A DNA stretch of 64,000 nucleotides from VXPQ01 sp965117025 (GTDB lineage: Bacteria; Bacteroidota; Rhodothermia; Rhodothermales; VXPQ01), in NCBI GenBank assembly GCA_965117025.1, contig OZ220746.1:1922001-1986000 (forward strand). The letters run 5' to 3'. Of the stretch, positions 34,193-43,144 are shown piece after piece. The position numbers and the translations under genes are program-made. The notes under the pieces were generated by a model that saw nothing but the letters and a program-made list of their open reading frames with translations, did not search any database and was not told the DNA's origin. Every line of letters starts with the position of its first letter. Position 1 is the stretch's first letter.

Positions 34193-36279
34193 AATCTCCA
34201 GGAGGCGACCATGGAAATGTTCGGAATAATTTTGCGATCTCCGGACCGCGCCGCTTGCCGGATATGATCGGCCCGCGCTTCGGGGAGCATCCCGAAGAGG
34301 CGCCGCCGGACGTGCTGTACATTTAACCAGCCGTTCAGCCGGAGCACCGACCGGCCGGGCATAGGCCAGGAGATCGAACAAATTGGACCCATTTGTTCAA
34401 TGATGGTTCGTCCCGGTCGCGTGATGCTTGCCGTGACCGGTTTTCCTGCATTGTCCAGTTGTCGTGTTCCGTCTTCGTTCCGGATGGCATACCGCACGGT
34501 GGCCGCCCGCTCGAAGTCGCTGCGAATGAAGAGGCGCATCCCGACCGCGGCGGTGATGCCTTGCCGCGTACGCACCTGCAACCGCACCCGCGCGCTATAG
34601 GTGCGCAAGGTGTCGAACGGGATTTCCGCGAAGCGATCCCGAACAAGATTTCCGAGGCGCAGATCGCTGAAGCTGCCGTCCGCATAGATAGCGGGACCGC
34701 TTCGGAAACGGTGCTCCCCGTCCAGTTCGTACCGCAGTTCCCGTGCGGATTGATCGATGGCCCTTCGGCCCGGGAGCACGAAATCGTGCACGGTATAGGT
34801 GGCGCGGATCTCCGTGCCCATCCGCAGGCGCGTACGGCTTCCGGGGGTCCATGTAAAGGCGGGCCGCAGGCGCAGGGAGCGCCGGACATTGTTTTCCACC
34901 GAGCGGGCGGCGTTCAGGTAGACGGTGTGGTACCAGGTGCCCAGCAAACGCATCTCCGTGCTCAACCTCCGGTTTATCGCGACACGCGCTCCCATTTGCC
35001 CGGTATGGTACAACTCGTCCCGGTCGTCCAGATTCGATTCCGGCGTGTCGTGGCGAAGGATGCTGCTGCCGCCGTCGAAGGTCAGGGTGAGCCGCCCGAG
35101 CCCGGCTCGCCCGCGCGCATGCAGGGCGAACAGGCCCTGGTCGTAATCCGCCTGCTGGAGCAGGTTCGCTTTTTGCGCCACCTGGGTCTGGGGGAGATCC
35201 TCCCGGTTCGTCAGTCGCCGCCGTTCCACTTCGGCGCCGGCCCGGGCCGAAAGGTTTAGCATGAAACGCCCGGCGTCCTGTACTCCGTACCCGATGCCGA
35301 TCTGGCCGTCCACCAGGCGCCGGTTGAACGCCGTATCGAAGAAGAATGCATTTTCCGGGGCGCCCAGCGTCCGGATCCGGCGGTTGTTCGTTCCTGCATC
35401 CATACGTCCGGTTAGCCGGATGGACCGGTAGATCGGGGCTTCGATCTCCATACCGACATTCAGCGTGTCTCCGGCGGTGGCTTCCACAGTTTCCGAAACG
35501 CGATCTTCCGTGGTTCGATTCAAAAACGAGACGGACTGATACGCGTCGCGGCGATAGTTGCTGTACTGCACATCCGTCGTGAGGCGTAGATTTTCGAACG
35601 AGCGGATCGCATTCCCCGCCATGCGTACTGCGCGACCCCGCCGCGGATCGATGAACTGGTACGCTGCATCTCCTGCTACCTGGATGCGGTATGCGTTCAT
35701 GGGCGCAGGAGACCATGCTACGCCGATGGCATACGCGGGACCGATATCCATGCGCAGCGGAGGCTCGCCGGGGCCGCTTCCGATGCCCGGACGGCGATCC
35801 CATGCCAGGCCCGCAGCCGGCTCGATACGAAGATTTCGCCGAGGCTGGAACCGTACGCCGGAGTACATTTCCTGCGAAAACACGCGGCTTTGCGTGTACC
35901 ACAGGGATCGTCCCCGCGCCTGTACTCCCCAGCGCGTTCCCAGCGGGCGGCCGATGCGCCAGTTGAGGAGGTTTTCATCCCGAAAACTCAGCCGGTCTCC
36001 GAACAGGACGAATGCGTCCGAGCGAAACCGGTTGTCGAGCGTGGCGCTCCATTTCCCGATGTCCTGGGACAGCAGGGTCCTGGCGGTCCAGCGGTACCGG
36101 TTGATGTCCCGTTCGAAGCCGGTTTCGATCAGTTGGTTTTCAGGGCCCGTTTGCGGAATGATTTGTGCGGGCGCCTGCGCCTGAACCTGCGCCTGCGCCG
36201 TTCCCAAAGATGCCAGCATGCCCGCCAGCACGATGGGTCCGGCGCCGGTGCGAAAGGCCGCTCGAAGGAATGCGCGCAT
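34189..36279 (-). CDS. Large outer-membrane beta-barrel protein, family not recognised
   Basis: About 696 residues from the ATG at 36279, chosen because it opens a signal peptide ending at TAQAQ; an open frame continues upstream to 36507 through the HIT gene and is not needed. The mature chain is a long series of alternating-polarity strands with many Arg, Tyr and aromatic residues (for example LRLTTDVQYSNYRRDAY), the pattern of a barrel that displays surface loops. No plug, POTRA or TonB domain is visible. It lies 55 bp after the HIT gene and overlaps coaE by 4 bp (ATGA). Function unknown. Confidence 0.7.
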   Translation of the reverse strand: MRAFLRAAFRTGAGPIVLAGMLASLGTAQAQVQAQAPAQIIPQTGPENQLIETGFERDINRYRWTARTLLSQDIGKWSATLDNRFRSDAFVLFGDRLSFRDENLLNWRIGRPLGTRWGVQARGRSLWYTQSRVFSQEMYSGVRFQPRRNLRIEPAAGLAWDRRPGIGSGPGEPPLRMDIGPAYAIGVAWSPAPMNAYRIQVAGDAAYQFIDPRRGRAVRMAGNAIRSFENLRLTTDVQYSNYRRDAYQSVSFLNRTTEDRVSETVEATAGDTLNVGMEIEAPIYRSIRLTGRMDAGTNNRRIRTLGAPENAFFFDTAFNRRLVDGQIGIGYGVQDAGRFMLNLSARAGAEVERRRLTNREDLPQTQVAQKANLLQQADYDQGLFALHARGRAGLGRLTLTFDGGSSILRHDTPESNLDDRDELYHTGQMGARVAINRRLSTEMRLLGTWYHTVYLNAARSVENNVRRSLRLRPAFTWTPGSRTRLRMGTEIRATYTVHDFVLPGRRAIDQSARELRYELDGEHRFRSGPAIYADGSFSDLRLGNLVRDRFAEIPFDTLRTYSARVRLQVRTRQGITAAVGMRLFIRSDFERAATVRYAIRNEDGTRQLDNAGKPVTASITRPGRTIIEQMGPICSISWPMPGRSVLRLNGWLNVQHVRRRLFGMLPEARADHIRQAARSGDRKIIPNISMVASWRL

Positions 36280-36334
36280 GGCGAGGCATACGGAAACCGC
36301 GATGGAGGGCCGGGAAAGTGCGGGGGCTTCGACG

Positions 36335-36682
36335 TCAGCCCGGCGGCCAACCCAGGGATCGCCCGCCCAGCAGGTGCAGGTGGATATGATCCACGGATTG
36401 TCCGGCTGCCGGTCCGCAATTGAAGACGGTCCTGTACCCGTCCGCAAGACCTTCCTGAGCGGCCAACCCCCGCGCCACCGTGACAAGGTGTCCGACCAGT
36501 TGTTCATCCGCTTCGGTGAGGTCGTTCAGCTCCGGAATGGGCTTCCGGGGGACGATCAGGATATGTACGGGCGCTTGCGGAGCAATATCCCGGAATGCGA
36601 AACACTGTTCGTCTTCATACACCATATCGGACGGAATGTCTCCATCCGCGATTTTTTGAAAAAGCGTTCTTGTATCGGCCAT
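36335..36682 (-). CDS. HIT family protein (histidine triad nucleotide-binding)
   Basis: 115 residues. The triad motif HIHLHLLGGR near the C-terminus and the N-terminal FQKIADGDIPSDMVYEDE match the HINT-type branch of HIT hydrolases, which cleave nucleoside phosphoramidates or related nucleotides. Cytoplasmic. First gene of the minus-strand operon with the beta-barrel protein and coaE. Divergent from the PTPS gene across repeat copy H. Confidence 0.94.
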   Translation of the reverse strand: MADTRTLFQKIADGDIPSDMVYEDEQCFAFRDIAPQAPVHILIVPRKPIPELNDLTEADEQLVGHLVTVARGLAAQEGLADGYRTVFNCGPAAGQSVDHIHLHLLGGRSLGWPPG

Positions 36683-36776
36683 GTTGCGTGGAAACGCGGG
36701 ATCGCCCGGAATATCTTCTGCAGACGGCTGTCTTCCTGTTCGTTGGCGTTCGCTACTGCTTGCCTGATCGAATATA

Positions 36777-36837
36777 GGATACTCTGATTACGTTCGCGAA
36801 GTTCAGAGGCTGCGAGGCGGTTTTGATCAGCGTATCC
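36777..36837. repeat. Family 1 element, compact palindrome (copy H)
   Basis: 61 bp with GGATACTCTGATTACG at the left and TTTTGATCAGCGTATCC at the right; the arms pair over most of their length. It lies between the divergent HIT and PTPS genes, so it could carry promoter or operator functions for both. Confidence 0.72.
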
Positions 36838-36965
36838 CGTAAACGAACATCGGACAGGCTTCAACGTGAAAGGAAAACCGGGGCCTGTCCGGGGCTGTGC
36901 CTGCTTCTATGCCTGTCGCTATGGCCCCGGCCCTTGTTATCCGCCGGCATGACGTCCGATTTCCC

Positions 36966-37379
36966 ATGGCGCTTGTTTACGTAACCCGTACGGTGCATTT
37001 CAACGCGGCGCATCGGCTGCACAATCCGGCAAAGTCCGATGCCTGGAATCGCAGCACGTACGGCCGGTGCAATAACCCGAACGGGCATGGGCACAATTAC
37101 GTGCTGGAGGTGACCGTGGCCGGCGAACCCGATAAGGACACCGGGTACGTCCTTGATTTGTCCGAATTGAATCGTATCGTGCAGGAGAAAATCGTGGACA
37201 AGTGCGACCATGCCCACCTGAATCTGGACGTGGATTTCATGCGGGGCGTTTTGCCCTCCACCGAGCAGTTCGCCATAGCGATCTGGCGCGAGTTGGAAGA
37301 CGCCATTCCCGCAGGAACGTTGCACAGGGTCCGGCTCGCGGAAACGAACAACAATTCGGTGGAATACTTCGGTGAGTAA
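36966..37379 (+). CDS. 6-pyruvoyl-tetrahydropterin synthase (PTPS type)
   Basis: About 137 residues from the ATG at 36966. Zinc His residues are in HFNAAHRL and GHGHNY. The catalytic Cys lies in CNNPNGHGHNY, and the Asp-His pair in CDHAHLNLD. The C-terminus ETNNNSVEYFGE and the CNNPNGHGHNY signature match animal-type PTPS rather than QueD of queuosine synthesis, which reads C-x-x-x-H-G-H with ETCTAG. It would convert dihydroneopterin triphosphate to 6-pyruvoyl-tetrahydropterin. folE follows after 21 bp. The family call is firm; the PTPS-versus-QueD call rests on these motifs. Confidence 0.85.
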   Translation: MALVYVTRTVHFNAAHRLHNPAKSDAWNRSTYGRCNNPNGHGHNYVLEVTVAGEPDKDTGYVLDLSELNRIVQEKIVDKCDHAHLNLDVDFMRGVLPSTEQFAIAIWRELEDAIPAGTLHRVRLAETNNNSVEYFGE

Positions 37380-37400
37380 CACCTACCCATTCATACGACG

Positions 37401-38063
37401 ATGTCGACACACTCCTTGAACGATCGGGAAACGAAGCAAACGGTCTCATACGCCTCCGAAGGGCATGACCACAGCCGTTACCGGAAGAACGATATCTACG
37501 ACGAGGCGACGACAGAGACTATCGCCCGGCATTTTGCGGACATCCTTCCTTTGCTGAATGAGGACCCTGCCCGCGAGGGACTTTTCAAAACCCCTGTCCG
37601 CGTGGCCCGTTCGCTCCAGTATCTTACGCAAGGGTACGAGATGGACCCGGAAGCCATTCTGAAATCCGCGTTGTTCGAAGAGGATTACAGCGAAATGATT
37701 CTGGTGAAGGAGATCGAAATATTTTCCTTGTGCGAGCACCATATGCTTCCCTTTCACGGGCGCGCGCATGTCGCCTACATCCCGGACGGCAAGATTGTAG
37801 GCTTGAGCAAGATTCCGCGCGTGGTGGACGTGTTCGCCCGCCGCCTTCAGGTGCAGGAACGGCTTACCTTGCAGATACGGGATGTGCTGTCCGACGTACT
37901 GAAACCGCTTGGGGTGGCCGTTGTGATCGAGGCGATTCATTTGTGCATGATGATGCGGGGCGCAGAGAAGCAGAATGCGGTGACGACGACCAGCGCCATG
38001 AGCGGCGAGTTCATGAAAACGCCGACGCGCGCCGAATTCATGCGGTTGATCAACAAGGATTGA
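37401..38063 (+). CDS. folE: GTP cyclohydrolase I
   Basis: 220 residues with the zinc ligands in LCEHHMLPFHG and HLCMMMRGAEKQNA, and GLSKIPRVVDVFARR. It makes 7,8-dihydroneopterin triphosphate from GTP, the entry to folate and biopterin. It sits between the PTPS gene and an SDR gene with gaps of about 21 and 34 bp, so all three are likely co-transcribed. Confidence 0.97.
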   Translation: MSTHSLNDRETKQTVSYASEGHDHSRYRKNDIYDEATTETIARHFADILPLLNEDPAREGLFKTPVRVARSLQYLTQGYEMDPEAILKSALFEEDYSEMILVKEIEIFSLCEHHMLPFHGRAHVAYIPDGKIVGLSKIPRVVDVFARRLQVQERLTLQIRDVLSDVLKPLGVAVVIEAIHLCMMMRGAEKQNAVTTTSAMSGEFMKTPTRAEFMRLINKD

Positions 38064-38097
38064 CGGGGCGTTGCCTGTTTACAAAGGACGATAATCC

Positions 38098-38799
38098 ATG
38101 CCGACCATACTGATAACCGGAGCAAGCCAGGGGATGGGCCGCGCGGCGGCCCAGGCGTTTGCGGCGTTGCCCGACGCCCGTCTTGCGCTGGTGGCGCGCA
38201 ACGAAGAGCGCCTGGAGGAAACCTGCGATCTGTCCCGCGCCCACGGCGCGGAAGCCCGGGTTTTCCCGTGCGATGTGACGGACGAGGCGGCTGTCGAGGA
38301 GATGGCGGCTTCTGTACATGCCGCGTTCGGCACGCCGGACATTGTTCTGAATAATGCAGGGCTTTTCGAAACGGGCGCCGTGGTCGATATGACGGTCGAG
38401 GCCTTTAACCGTCAGGTGGCGGTGAATCTGACGAGTGCGTTTATGGTCACTCGGGTTTTTCTCCGGGAGATGCTGGAGCGGGGCAGCGGCCATCTCTTCT
38501 ACGTATGCTCCGTGGCCTCGTTGAGGGCCTATCCCGGCGCGGTCGCCTATTGCGCAGCCAAACACGGGGTGCTTGGATTGGCGCGCGCCATGCGGGAAGA
38601 GACGCGGGCGCACGGCCTGCGCGTGACGGCGGTCTTGCCGGGCGCCACCTGGACGCCCAGCTGGTATGGAAGCGACGTCCCTGCGGAACGTCTCATGCCC
38701 CCCGAAGACATTGCCCAGGCGATGCTCGATGTCTGGCGTCTGAGCGATCGCACCGTGGTGGAGGAATTGCTGCTCCGTCCCCGGGAGGGAGATGTGTAG
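38098..38799 (+). CDS. Short-chain dehydrogenase/reductase, candidate sepiapterin reductase
   Basis: 233 residues, a classical SDR. The cofactor motif TGASQGMGR opens the chain; NNAG and the catalytic YCAAK motif follow. It is cytoplasmic. On sequence alone it could reduce many carbonyls, but its place directly after PTPS and GTP cyclohydrolase I suggests the last reduction to tetrahydrobiopterin; that is inference. Its TAG stop shares its final G with the first base of repeat copy I. Confidence 0.78.
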   Translation: MPTILITGASQGMGRAAAQAFAALPDARLALVARNEERLEETCDLSRAHGAEARVFPCDVTDEAAVEEMAASVHAAFGTPDIVLNNAGLFETGAVVDMTVEAFNRQVAVNLTSAFMVTRVFLREMLERGSGHLFYVCSVASLRAYPGAVAYCAAKHGVLGLARAMREETRAHGLRVTAVLPGATWTPSWYGSDVPAERLMPPEDIAQAMLDVWRLSDRTVVEELLLRPREGDV

Positions 38800-38835
38800 G
38801 ATACCCTGCGTTTTGCGGATTTAATCAGCGTATCC
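38799..38835. repeat. Family 1 element, minimal copy (copy I)
   Basis: Only 37 bp: GGATACCCTGCG, then TTTAATCAGCGTATCC. It begins with the last base of the SDR stop codon and ends about 40 bp before mltG. Confidence 0.62.
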
Positions 38836-38876
38836 TGTAGAGCACCGAATACACCTGGACAAGACAGCTTCTTCTC

Positions 38877-39926
38877 ATGCGCCGCAAGGTCCTCATTGCG
38901 CAGATCGTTCTTGTCCTGCTGGCAGTGAGTATGGTGTTTCTTGCAGCGGTGACCTGGATTGCGGTCCGGCCCAATACCCCCGATTTCGAGGGGAGCCGCA
39001 CGGTTCGCATTCCACCCGGTTCCGAATTCGAAGCCGTCGTCGATTCCCTGCATGCGAACGGCATTCTCCGGCGGGCGGGCACGTTTCGCCTCATGGCGCG
39101 CGCTACGGGCTGGGGGGACCAGATCAAGGCAGGGCATTATGCCTTCCCTGCCGGGGTTTCCAATGAGGATATGCTGAGCGTGCTGCGGCGCGGACTGCAA
39201 GAGCCGGTCCGCCTCACGATACCGCCCGGCGTGCGCCCCGACGTGGCCGCCGCGGTCGCAGCCCGCAACATGTTCTTTTCCCCGGAAGATTTTTCCGCAG
39301 CCCTTGCCGATACGCAACTCGCCGCGGCATTACACACCGACAGCTCTGGTCTATTCGGCTACATGCTGCCGGAAACGTACCATTTCTACTGGCTCGCCAG
39401 TGCAGAGCGTGCGATCCGCACGATCACGGAAACGTTCGATGCGTTTTTCGAGCGTGAACTGCGGGCCGGAGCGGACAGTCTGGGCCTGTCGAAACGGGAG
39501 GTGGCGACCCTGGCCAGCATTATCGAATGGGAAGCCCTGCTGGCCGAGGAAAAACCCATGATAGCAGGGGTCTACCACAACCGGTTGCGCATCGGCATGA
39601 AACTGGACGCCGACCCCACCATACAGTACATCCTTGTGCAGACAGAGGGAAGCAAGCGGCGCCTGCTCTACAGCGATTACCGCATTCCGCACCCTTTCAA
39701 TACGTATCTGCACGGGGGCTTGCCGCCGGGGCCGCTCAACAACCCGTCCCCTTCCTCTCTGCGGGCCGCCGTGGCCCCCGCCCGCCATGATTTTCTCTAC
39801 TTTGTGGCGACCGGCGACGGCACCCACCACTTCAGCAGAACCCTTACGGAGCATCTCCGGGCCGCTCGCCGCTACCATGCGCTCATGCGCCAGCGCCGCG
39901 CCGAACAGGCGGAAGGGGAGGGATAA
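38877..39926 (+). CDS. mltG: Endolytic transglycosylase MltG
   Basis: 349 residues. One N-terminal membrane anchor (IAQIVLVLLAVSMVFLAAV) is followed by a LysM-like region and the YceG/MltG domain. The catalytic Glu lies in ASIIEWEAL; VYHNRLRIGMKLDADPTIQY and NTYLHGGLPPGPLNNPS are conserved in the family. It cuts nascent peptidoglycan strands at the inner membrane. It is convergent with the FadL-like porin gene only 4 bp away. Confidence 0.95.
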   Translation: MRRKVLIAQIVLVLLAVSMVFLAAVTWIAVRPNTPDFEGSRTVRIPPGSEFEAVVDSLHANGILRRAGTFRLMARATGWGDQIKAGHYAFPAGVSNEDMLSVLRRGLQEPVRLTIPPGVRPDVAAAVAARNMFFSPEDFSAALADTQLAAALHTDSSGLFGYMLPETYHFYWLASAERAIRTITETFDAFFERELRAGADSLGLSKREVATLASIIEWEALLAEEKPMIAGVYHNRLRIGMKLDADPTIQYILVQTEGSKRRLLYSDYRIPHPFNTYLHGGLPPGPLNNPSPSSLRAAVAPARHDFLYFVATGDGTHHFSRTLTEHLRAARRYHALMRQRRAEQAEGEG

Positions 39927-39930
39927 TACC

Positions 39931-41487
39931 TCAGAACCCTATGCGCACGCCCAGCAGGAACCGGTTCTGTGTGACGTTTTGCTCGACGAGAGGCGGCTCG
40001 TTGATATTGTGAGAGTATGGAGTGTATTCGTTGTCGAATTTCATGCGCGTCCATCCCGCATCGAGATAAAAATTCTGCGCGAAGCGGTACGACACGCCGG
40101 CGGAGACGAAGCGCCGGTCGCGATTGGATTCGTTGCTGCCCCGCGACACGTTCCGATCGAATGGATCGGGATAGGTGGCCACGCCTCCCCGCACCGTGAA
40201 GTCTCCGAATTCATAGGCAGCGCCGAAACGCATATTCCAGACCGGGTCCATGGTGTCCCGGATTTCCCTGTTCAAGTCCCTGAACAGGTCGCCGTCCGCC
40301 GCATCTCCGTCAAATTCCATCTGGGACCAGTCTACATATTCCAGGTCCCCGGCAAGAAGGAACCCCCCGATTTCCCAGGACGCGCCGCCCCCGATGCGCC
40401 AGGGGGTGCGCAACTCGTATTCGTATTCAATATGGGTTTCGGCCTCCAGAGAGCCTCCCTCGTCGAACCAGGTGGTAAGTTCCCGGTAGAAATTTTCCCT
40501 GATTTCGTAAAAGGTGGGGCTCTCCAGCAGCACGCCCACGCGCAACCCGCTCGCAAGTGTTGTAGTCGATACCCCGCCGCGCACGTTGAACCCGCTCAGG
40601 TCGGCCTCAAACCCATCTTCGAACAACAATCTGTTAAACCCGAACAGCGAGCCGTCGGACAAGACGACCTCGTAGTCTGCCGCAGTGTTTTCGTTATAGG
40701 TGTCCGCTTCTTCGTAAATGCTTTCGAAGTTGTACGAACCGAAGGCAAAGTTGGCCGAAATGCCGATCATCACATCCTGGCTCGCTTCCCATGCGCCGCC
40801 GAGATTCAGTTCGTTCATTCGTCCTTCCGCCAGTACGTTTCCCAACTGATCGATTTGGGTGCCCGGCGCAACCGCTTCGTAGAAAAGCTCGTTGTTCGTT
40901 CCCACATTCTCGAACAAAAAATCGATGGCTCCTGCATCATAGGCCAGTTGGGGAATATCGCTGAAAAAGCTCGGGAAAGGTCCATCGCTGTCCTCCTCTA
41001 CCGTAAACTCGTTCGGATCGGGCAGGAACGACGTACTGATAGAACTGGTGGCGTTCGTACCTCCGAACGCGAGATTGCGGTCGAATGTATTGACCTGGTT
41101 GAATGCGAGGCCGAGCACGAACGATCCTTGCGACGTCGGAAGCTTCTGTATGTAGGCCAGGTTGCTGAGGCGGGTAGCGCGTATGTCTGCTTCCGTCGCG
41201 GACGAGGTGCGGATGCCGGTGAAATATTGCGCGTCCTCCGTGGCCGAGAAGGTATGCAGGGAGCCGCCGAGTTCCGAGTTCCTGAAATAACCCAGGCCGG
41301 CCGGGTTCGTACGTAGTGCGCCGTAGTCCGCTACGCCGGCAATGCCGACCCCCGCCATGCCCATCATCCGCGGACTAATCTCAGGGGACCGTGCAGCGAA
41401 GATATAGGCGTCGTCGGGAGTCTGGGCATACGTGGAGGACACCGCGAACAGGGCAAGGGCAAATACCGGTAAGAAGCGCCTTTTCAT
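39931..41487 (-). CDS. Outer-membrane porin/transport protein, OmpP1/FadL-like
   Basis: About 518 residues from the ATG at 41487. A signal peptide ends at SSTYAQ. The mature start (SPRMMGMAGVGIAGVADYGALRTNPAGLGYF) is the hallmark of FadL/OmpP1 and related UPF0164 proteins, in which an N-terminal hatch blocks the barrel. The remainder is a beta-barrel that ends VTQNRFLLGVRIGF, with a terminal aromatic. Such proteins pass hydrophobic molecules; the cargo here is unknown. Convergent with mltG. Confidence 0.82.
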   Translation of the reverse strand: MKRRFLPVFALALFAVSSTYAQTPDDAYIFAARSPEISPRMMGMAGVGIAGVADYGALRTNPAGLGYFRNSELGGSLHTFSATEDAQYFTGIRTSSATEADIRATRLSNLAYIQKLPTSQGSFVLGLAFNQVNTFDRNLAFGGTNATSSISTSFLPDPNEFTVEEDSDGPFPSFFSDIPQLAYDAGAIDFLFENVGTNNELFYEAVAPGTQIDQLGNVLAEGRMNELNLGGAWEASQDVMIGISANFAFGSYNFESIYEEADTYNENTAADYEVVLSDGSLFGFNRLLFEDGFEADLSGFNVRGGVSTTTLASGLRVGVLLESPTFYEIRENFYRELTTWFDEGGSLEAETHIEYEYELRTPWRIGGGASWEIGGFLLAGDLEYVDWSQMEFDGDAADGDLFRDLNREIRDTMDPVWNMRFGAAYEFGDFTVRGGVATYPDPFDRNVSRGSNESNRDRRFVSAGVSYRFAQNFYLDAGWTRMKFDNEYTPYSHNINEPPLVEQNVTQNRFLLGVRIGF

Positions 41488-41647
41488 GGGAGTATCTGTC
41501 TGGTTTTCTGAGTTGCGAACAGGTTGGGAGCCTATCCGGCGATTCGCATGGGTACAGGGAGGGTTAGGGATCGCATGCAAGGCATGATCCTGACAACACT
41601 TTCCAGGTAGGTCGCAACGCCGTGGCTACACGGGCCGCGCAGTGCGC

Positions 41648-42832
41648 TTATCGACTGCGGGAACGACCCGAAGAGGACGAAGACCGGCCCGAAGACCGCC
41701 CGCTGCTGCCCGACGAAGACCGGGGCGGCGGGGACGAACGGACGGTACGCCCACTCGATCCACTGCTGCTGCGCGAGGAGGGCGATGAACGGACAGTGCG
41801 GCCGCTCGATCCACTGCTGCCGCGCGAAGAGGGCGATGAACGGACAGTACGCCCGCTGGAGCCGCTGCTGCGCGAAGAAGGCGACGAGCGCACGGTTCCC
41901 CGGTTGCCGGAAGACGACGAAGTCCGGGATGACGGAGACGAACCGACGGTACGCCCACTCGATCCACTGCTGCCGCGCGAAGAGGGTGTCGAGCCCACGG
42001 TACGCCCAGTGCTGCGCGTGGTGGTTGCCCGTCGCGTATCGCGGACGGTGTCGGTCGATCTGCCCGTTCCCGAGCGGTTGCCCTGCACGGTCGACGATCT
42101 CCCGGAACGCGCCGAACGCTCTCCGGAAACGCTCGTGCCGCCGCGCGTCTTTCCGGCGGAAACGCTTCCTGCGGTACCTACCTCACGGATCCCGCTTCCT
42201 CCGAAATCGCCTGCATATCCGTCACGGGAGCCCCTGCCCCAACCCATCGTGGCGCCACGCGGGCCCCATTGTCCGCCTCTCGACCGAATCGCCCCGGGGT
42301 AATCGTACCGCCACCCGCCATAATAGGGATTCCAGGTGTGCGCATAGCCCGGATAATATCCACGGTAGCGGTAGGGGCTGTAATAATAGGGATACCCGCC
42401 CCAGCCCCAGCCCGGACCGAGGGAAATGCCCGCGTAAAAGCTGCTGTATCCATATCCTCCATATCCCCAGGGATGGTACCCCCAGGAATCATACCCCCAG
42501 GGATCGTACCATGAAGGCCCGTAAAACGAGCCATAGGACCAGTACGGATCCCGGTAGTACCGCGGACTCCATCCGTAATCGAACCGGTCGAAGTACCGGC
42601 GGTAGCCATAGGGCCCGCTGTAAAAATACTGGTCGTTGTAGTAGCGTTCCGTTACGACGGTGTCCTCAGCGCTTTGCACTACCTCGACGTAATCCGGAAT
42701 CCGTTCGTACTGCACGGTGCCCAACTGGGTGTAACAACCGGCCAGCAGCACCACAAGCAATCCGGCGGCGAAGGGCGCCGCGCGCAAGGCGAGGGGAGAG
42801 GTTCCCCGCTCGTGTAATGTCGATTGTTCCAT
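41648..42832 (-). CDS. Low-complexity Tyr/Gly-rich and Ser/Arg-repeat lipoprotein
   Basis: 394 residues. A lipobox (LVVLLAGC, Cys33) predicts a lipid-anchored protein. Residues about 65-190 are very rich in Tyr, Gly, Trp and Pro (runs such as YYRDPYWSYGSFYGPSWY); residues about 250-394 are tandem repeats of roughly 16 residues built on SGSSGRTVRSSPSSR. The DNA repeats with a period near 48 bp. It is probably disordered or fibrous and outside the cytoplasm. Function unknown. The strand is supported by the signal peptide; the other strand reads open only because of the repeat bias. Confidence 0.62.
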   Translation of the reverse strand: MEQSTLHERGTSPLALRAAPFAAGLLVVLLAGCYTQLGTVQYERIPDYVEVVQSAEDTVVTERYYNDQYFYSGPYGYRRYFDRFDYGWSPRYYRDPYWSYGSFYGPSWYDPWGYDSWGYHPWGYGGYGYSSFYAGISLGPGWGWGGYPYYYSPYRYRGYYPGYAHTWNPYYGGWRYDYPGAIRSRGGQWGPRGATMGWGRGSRDGYAGDFGGSGIREVGTAGSVSAGKTRGGTSVSGERSARSGRSSTVQGNRSGTGRSTDTVRDTRRATTTRSTGRTVGSTPSSRGSSGSSGRTVGSSPSSRTSSSSGNRGTVRSSPSSRSSGSSGRTVRSSPSSRGSSGSSGRTVRSSPSSRSSSGSSGRTVRSSPPPRSSSGSSGRSSGRSSSSSGRSRSR

Positions 42833-42902
42833 GATGACACCCGGTTTGGTGAAAACTTGGCGACAGTGGTTCCGTTACAGTGTGTACAGGTTATGATGCA
42901 CA

Positions 42903-42977
42903 AGAGCCGGATTAGTTGCAAGAAAACGACGGAACTTATTGCTTTCCTTTAAGGAAGAACGACGTCCGTCCGGCTCT
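42903..42977. other. Nested inverted repeats in the lipoprotein-proS gap
   Basis: AGAGCCGGA (42903-42911) pairs with TCCGGCTCT (42969-42977). Inside it GACGGA (42928-42933) can pair with TCCGTC (42965-42970), and TTCCTT with AAGGAA form a tight inner hairpin (42944-42956). The 312-bp gap (42833-43144) between the divergent lipoprotein and proS genes otherwise shows no gene. Could be a structured RNA, a leader or a terminator; unassigned. Confidence 0.4.
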
Positions 42978-43144
42978 AATGGCTTTGGTACGGAATAAAG
43001 CAAACATCGGGCCATTCCCGTATTTTCGACGAAATATCTGGTCTTTCCTCCTTTGATTTCATCCGGATCCGTTCCGGGACGCCACCGTTTTCCCCGCATT
43101 CTCCCTGTAGTGTATTTAGTAAACGACACCGACTGTGCAAGATT

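Noticed and set aside
36966..37379. QueD annotation for the pterin synthase
   Set aside because: The active-site segment CNNPNGHGHNY and the C-terminal motif fit PTPS better; QueD was kept only as an alternative.
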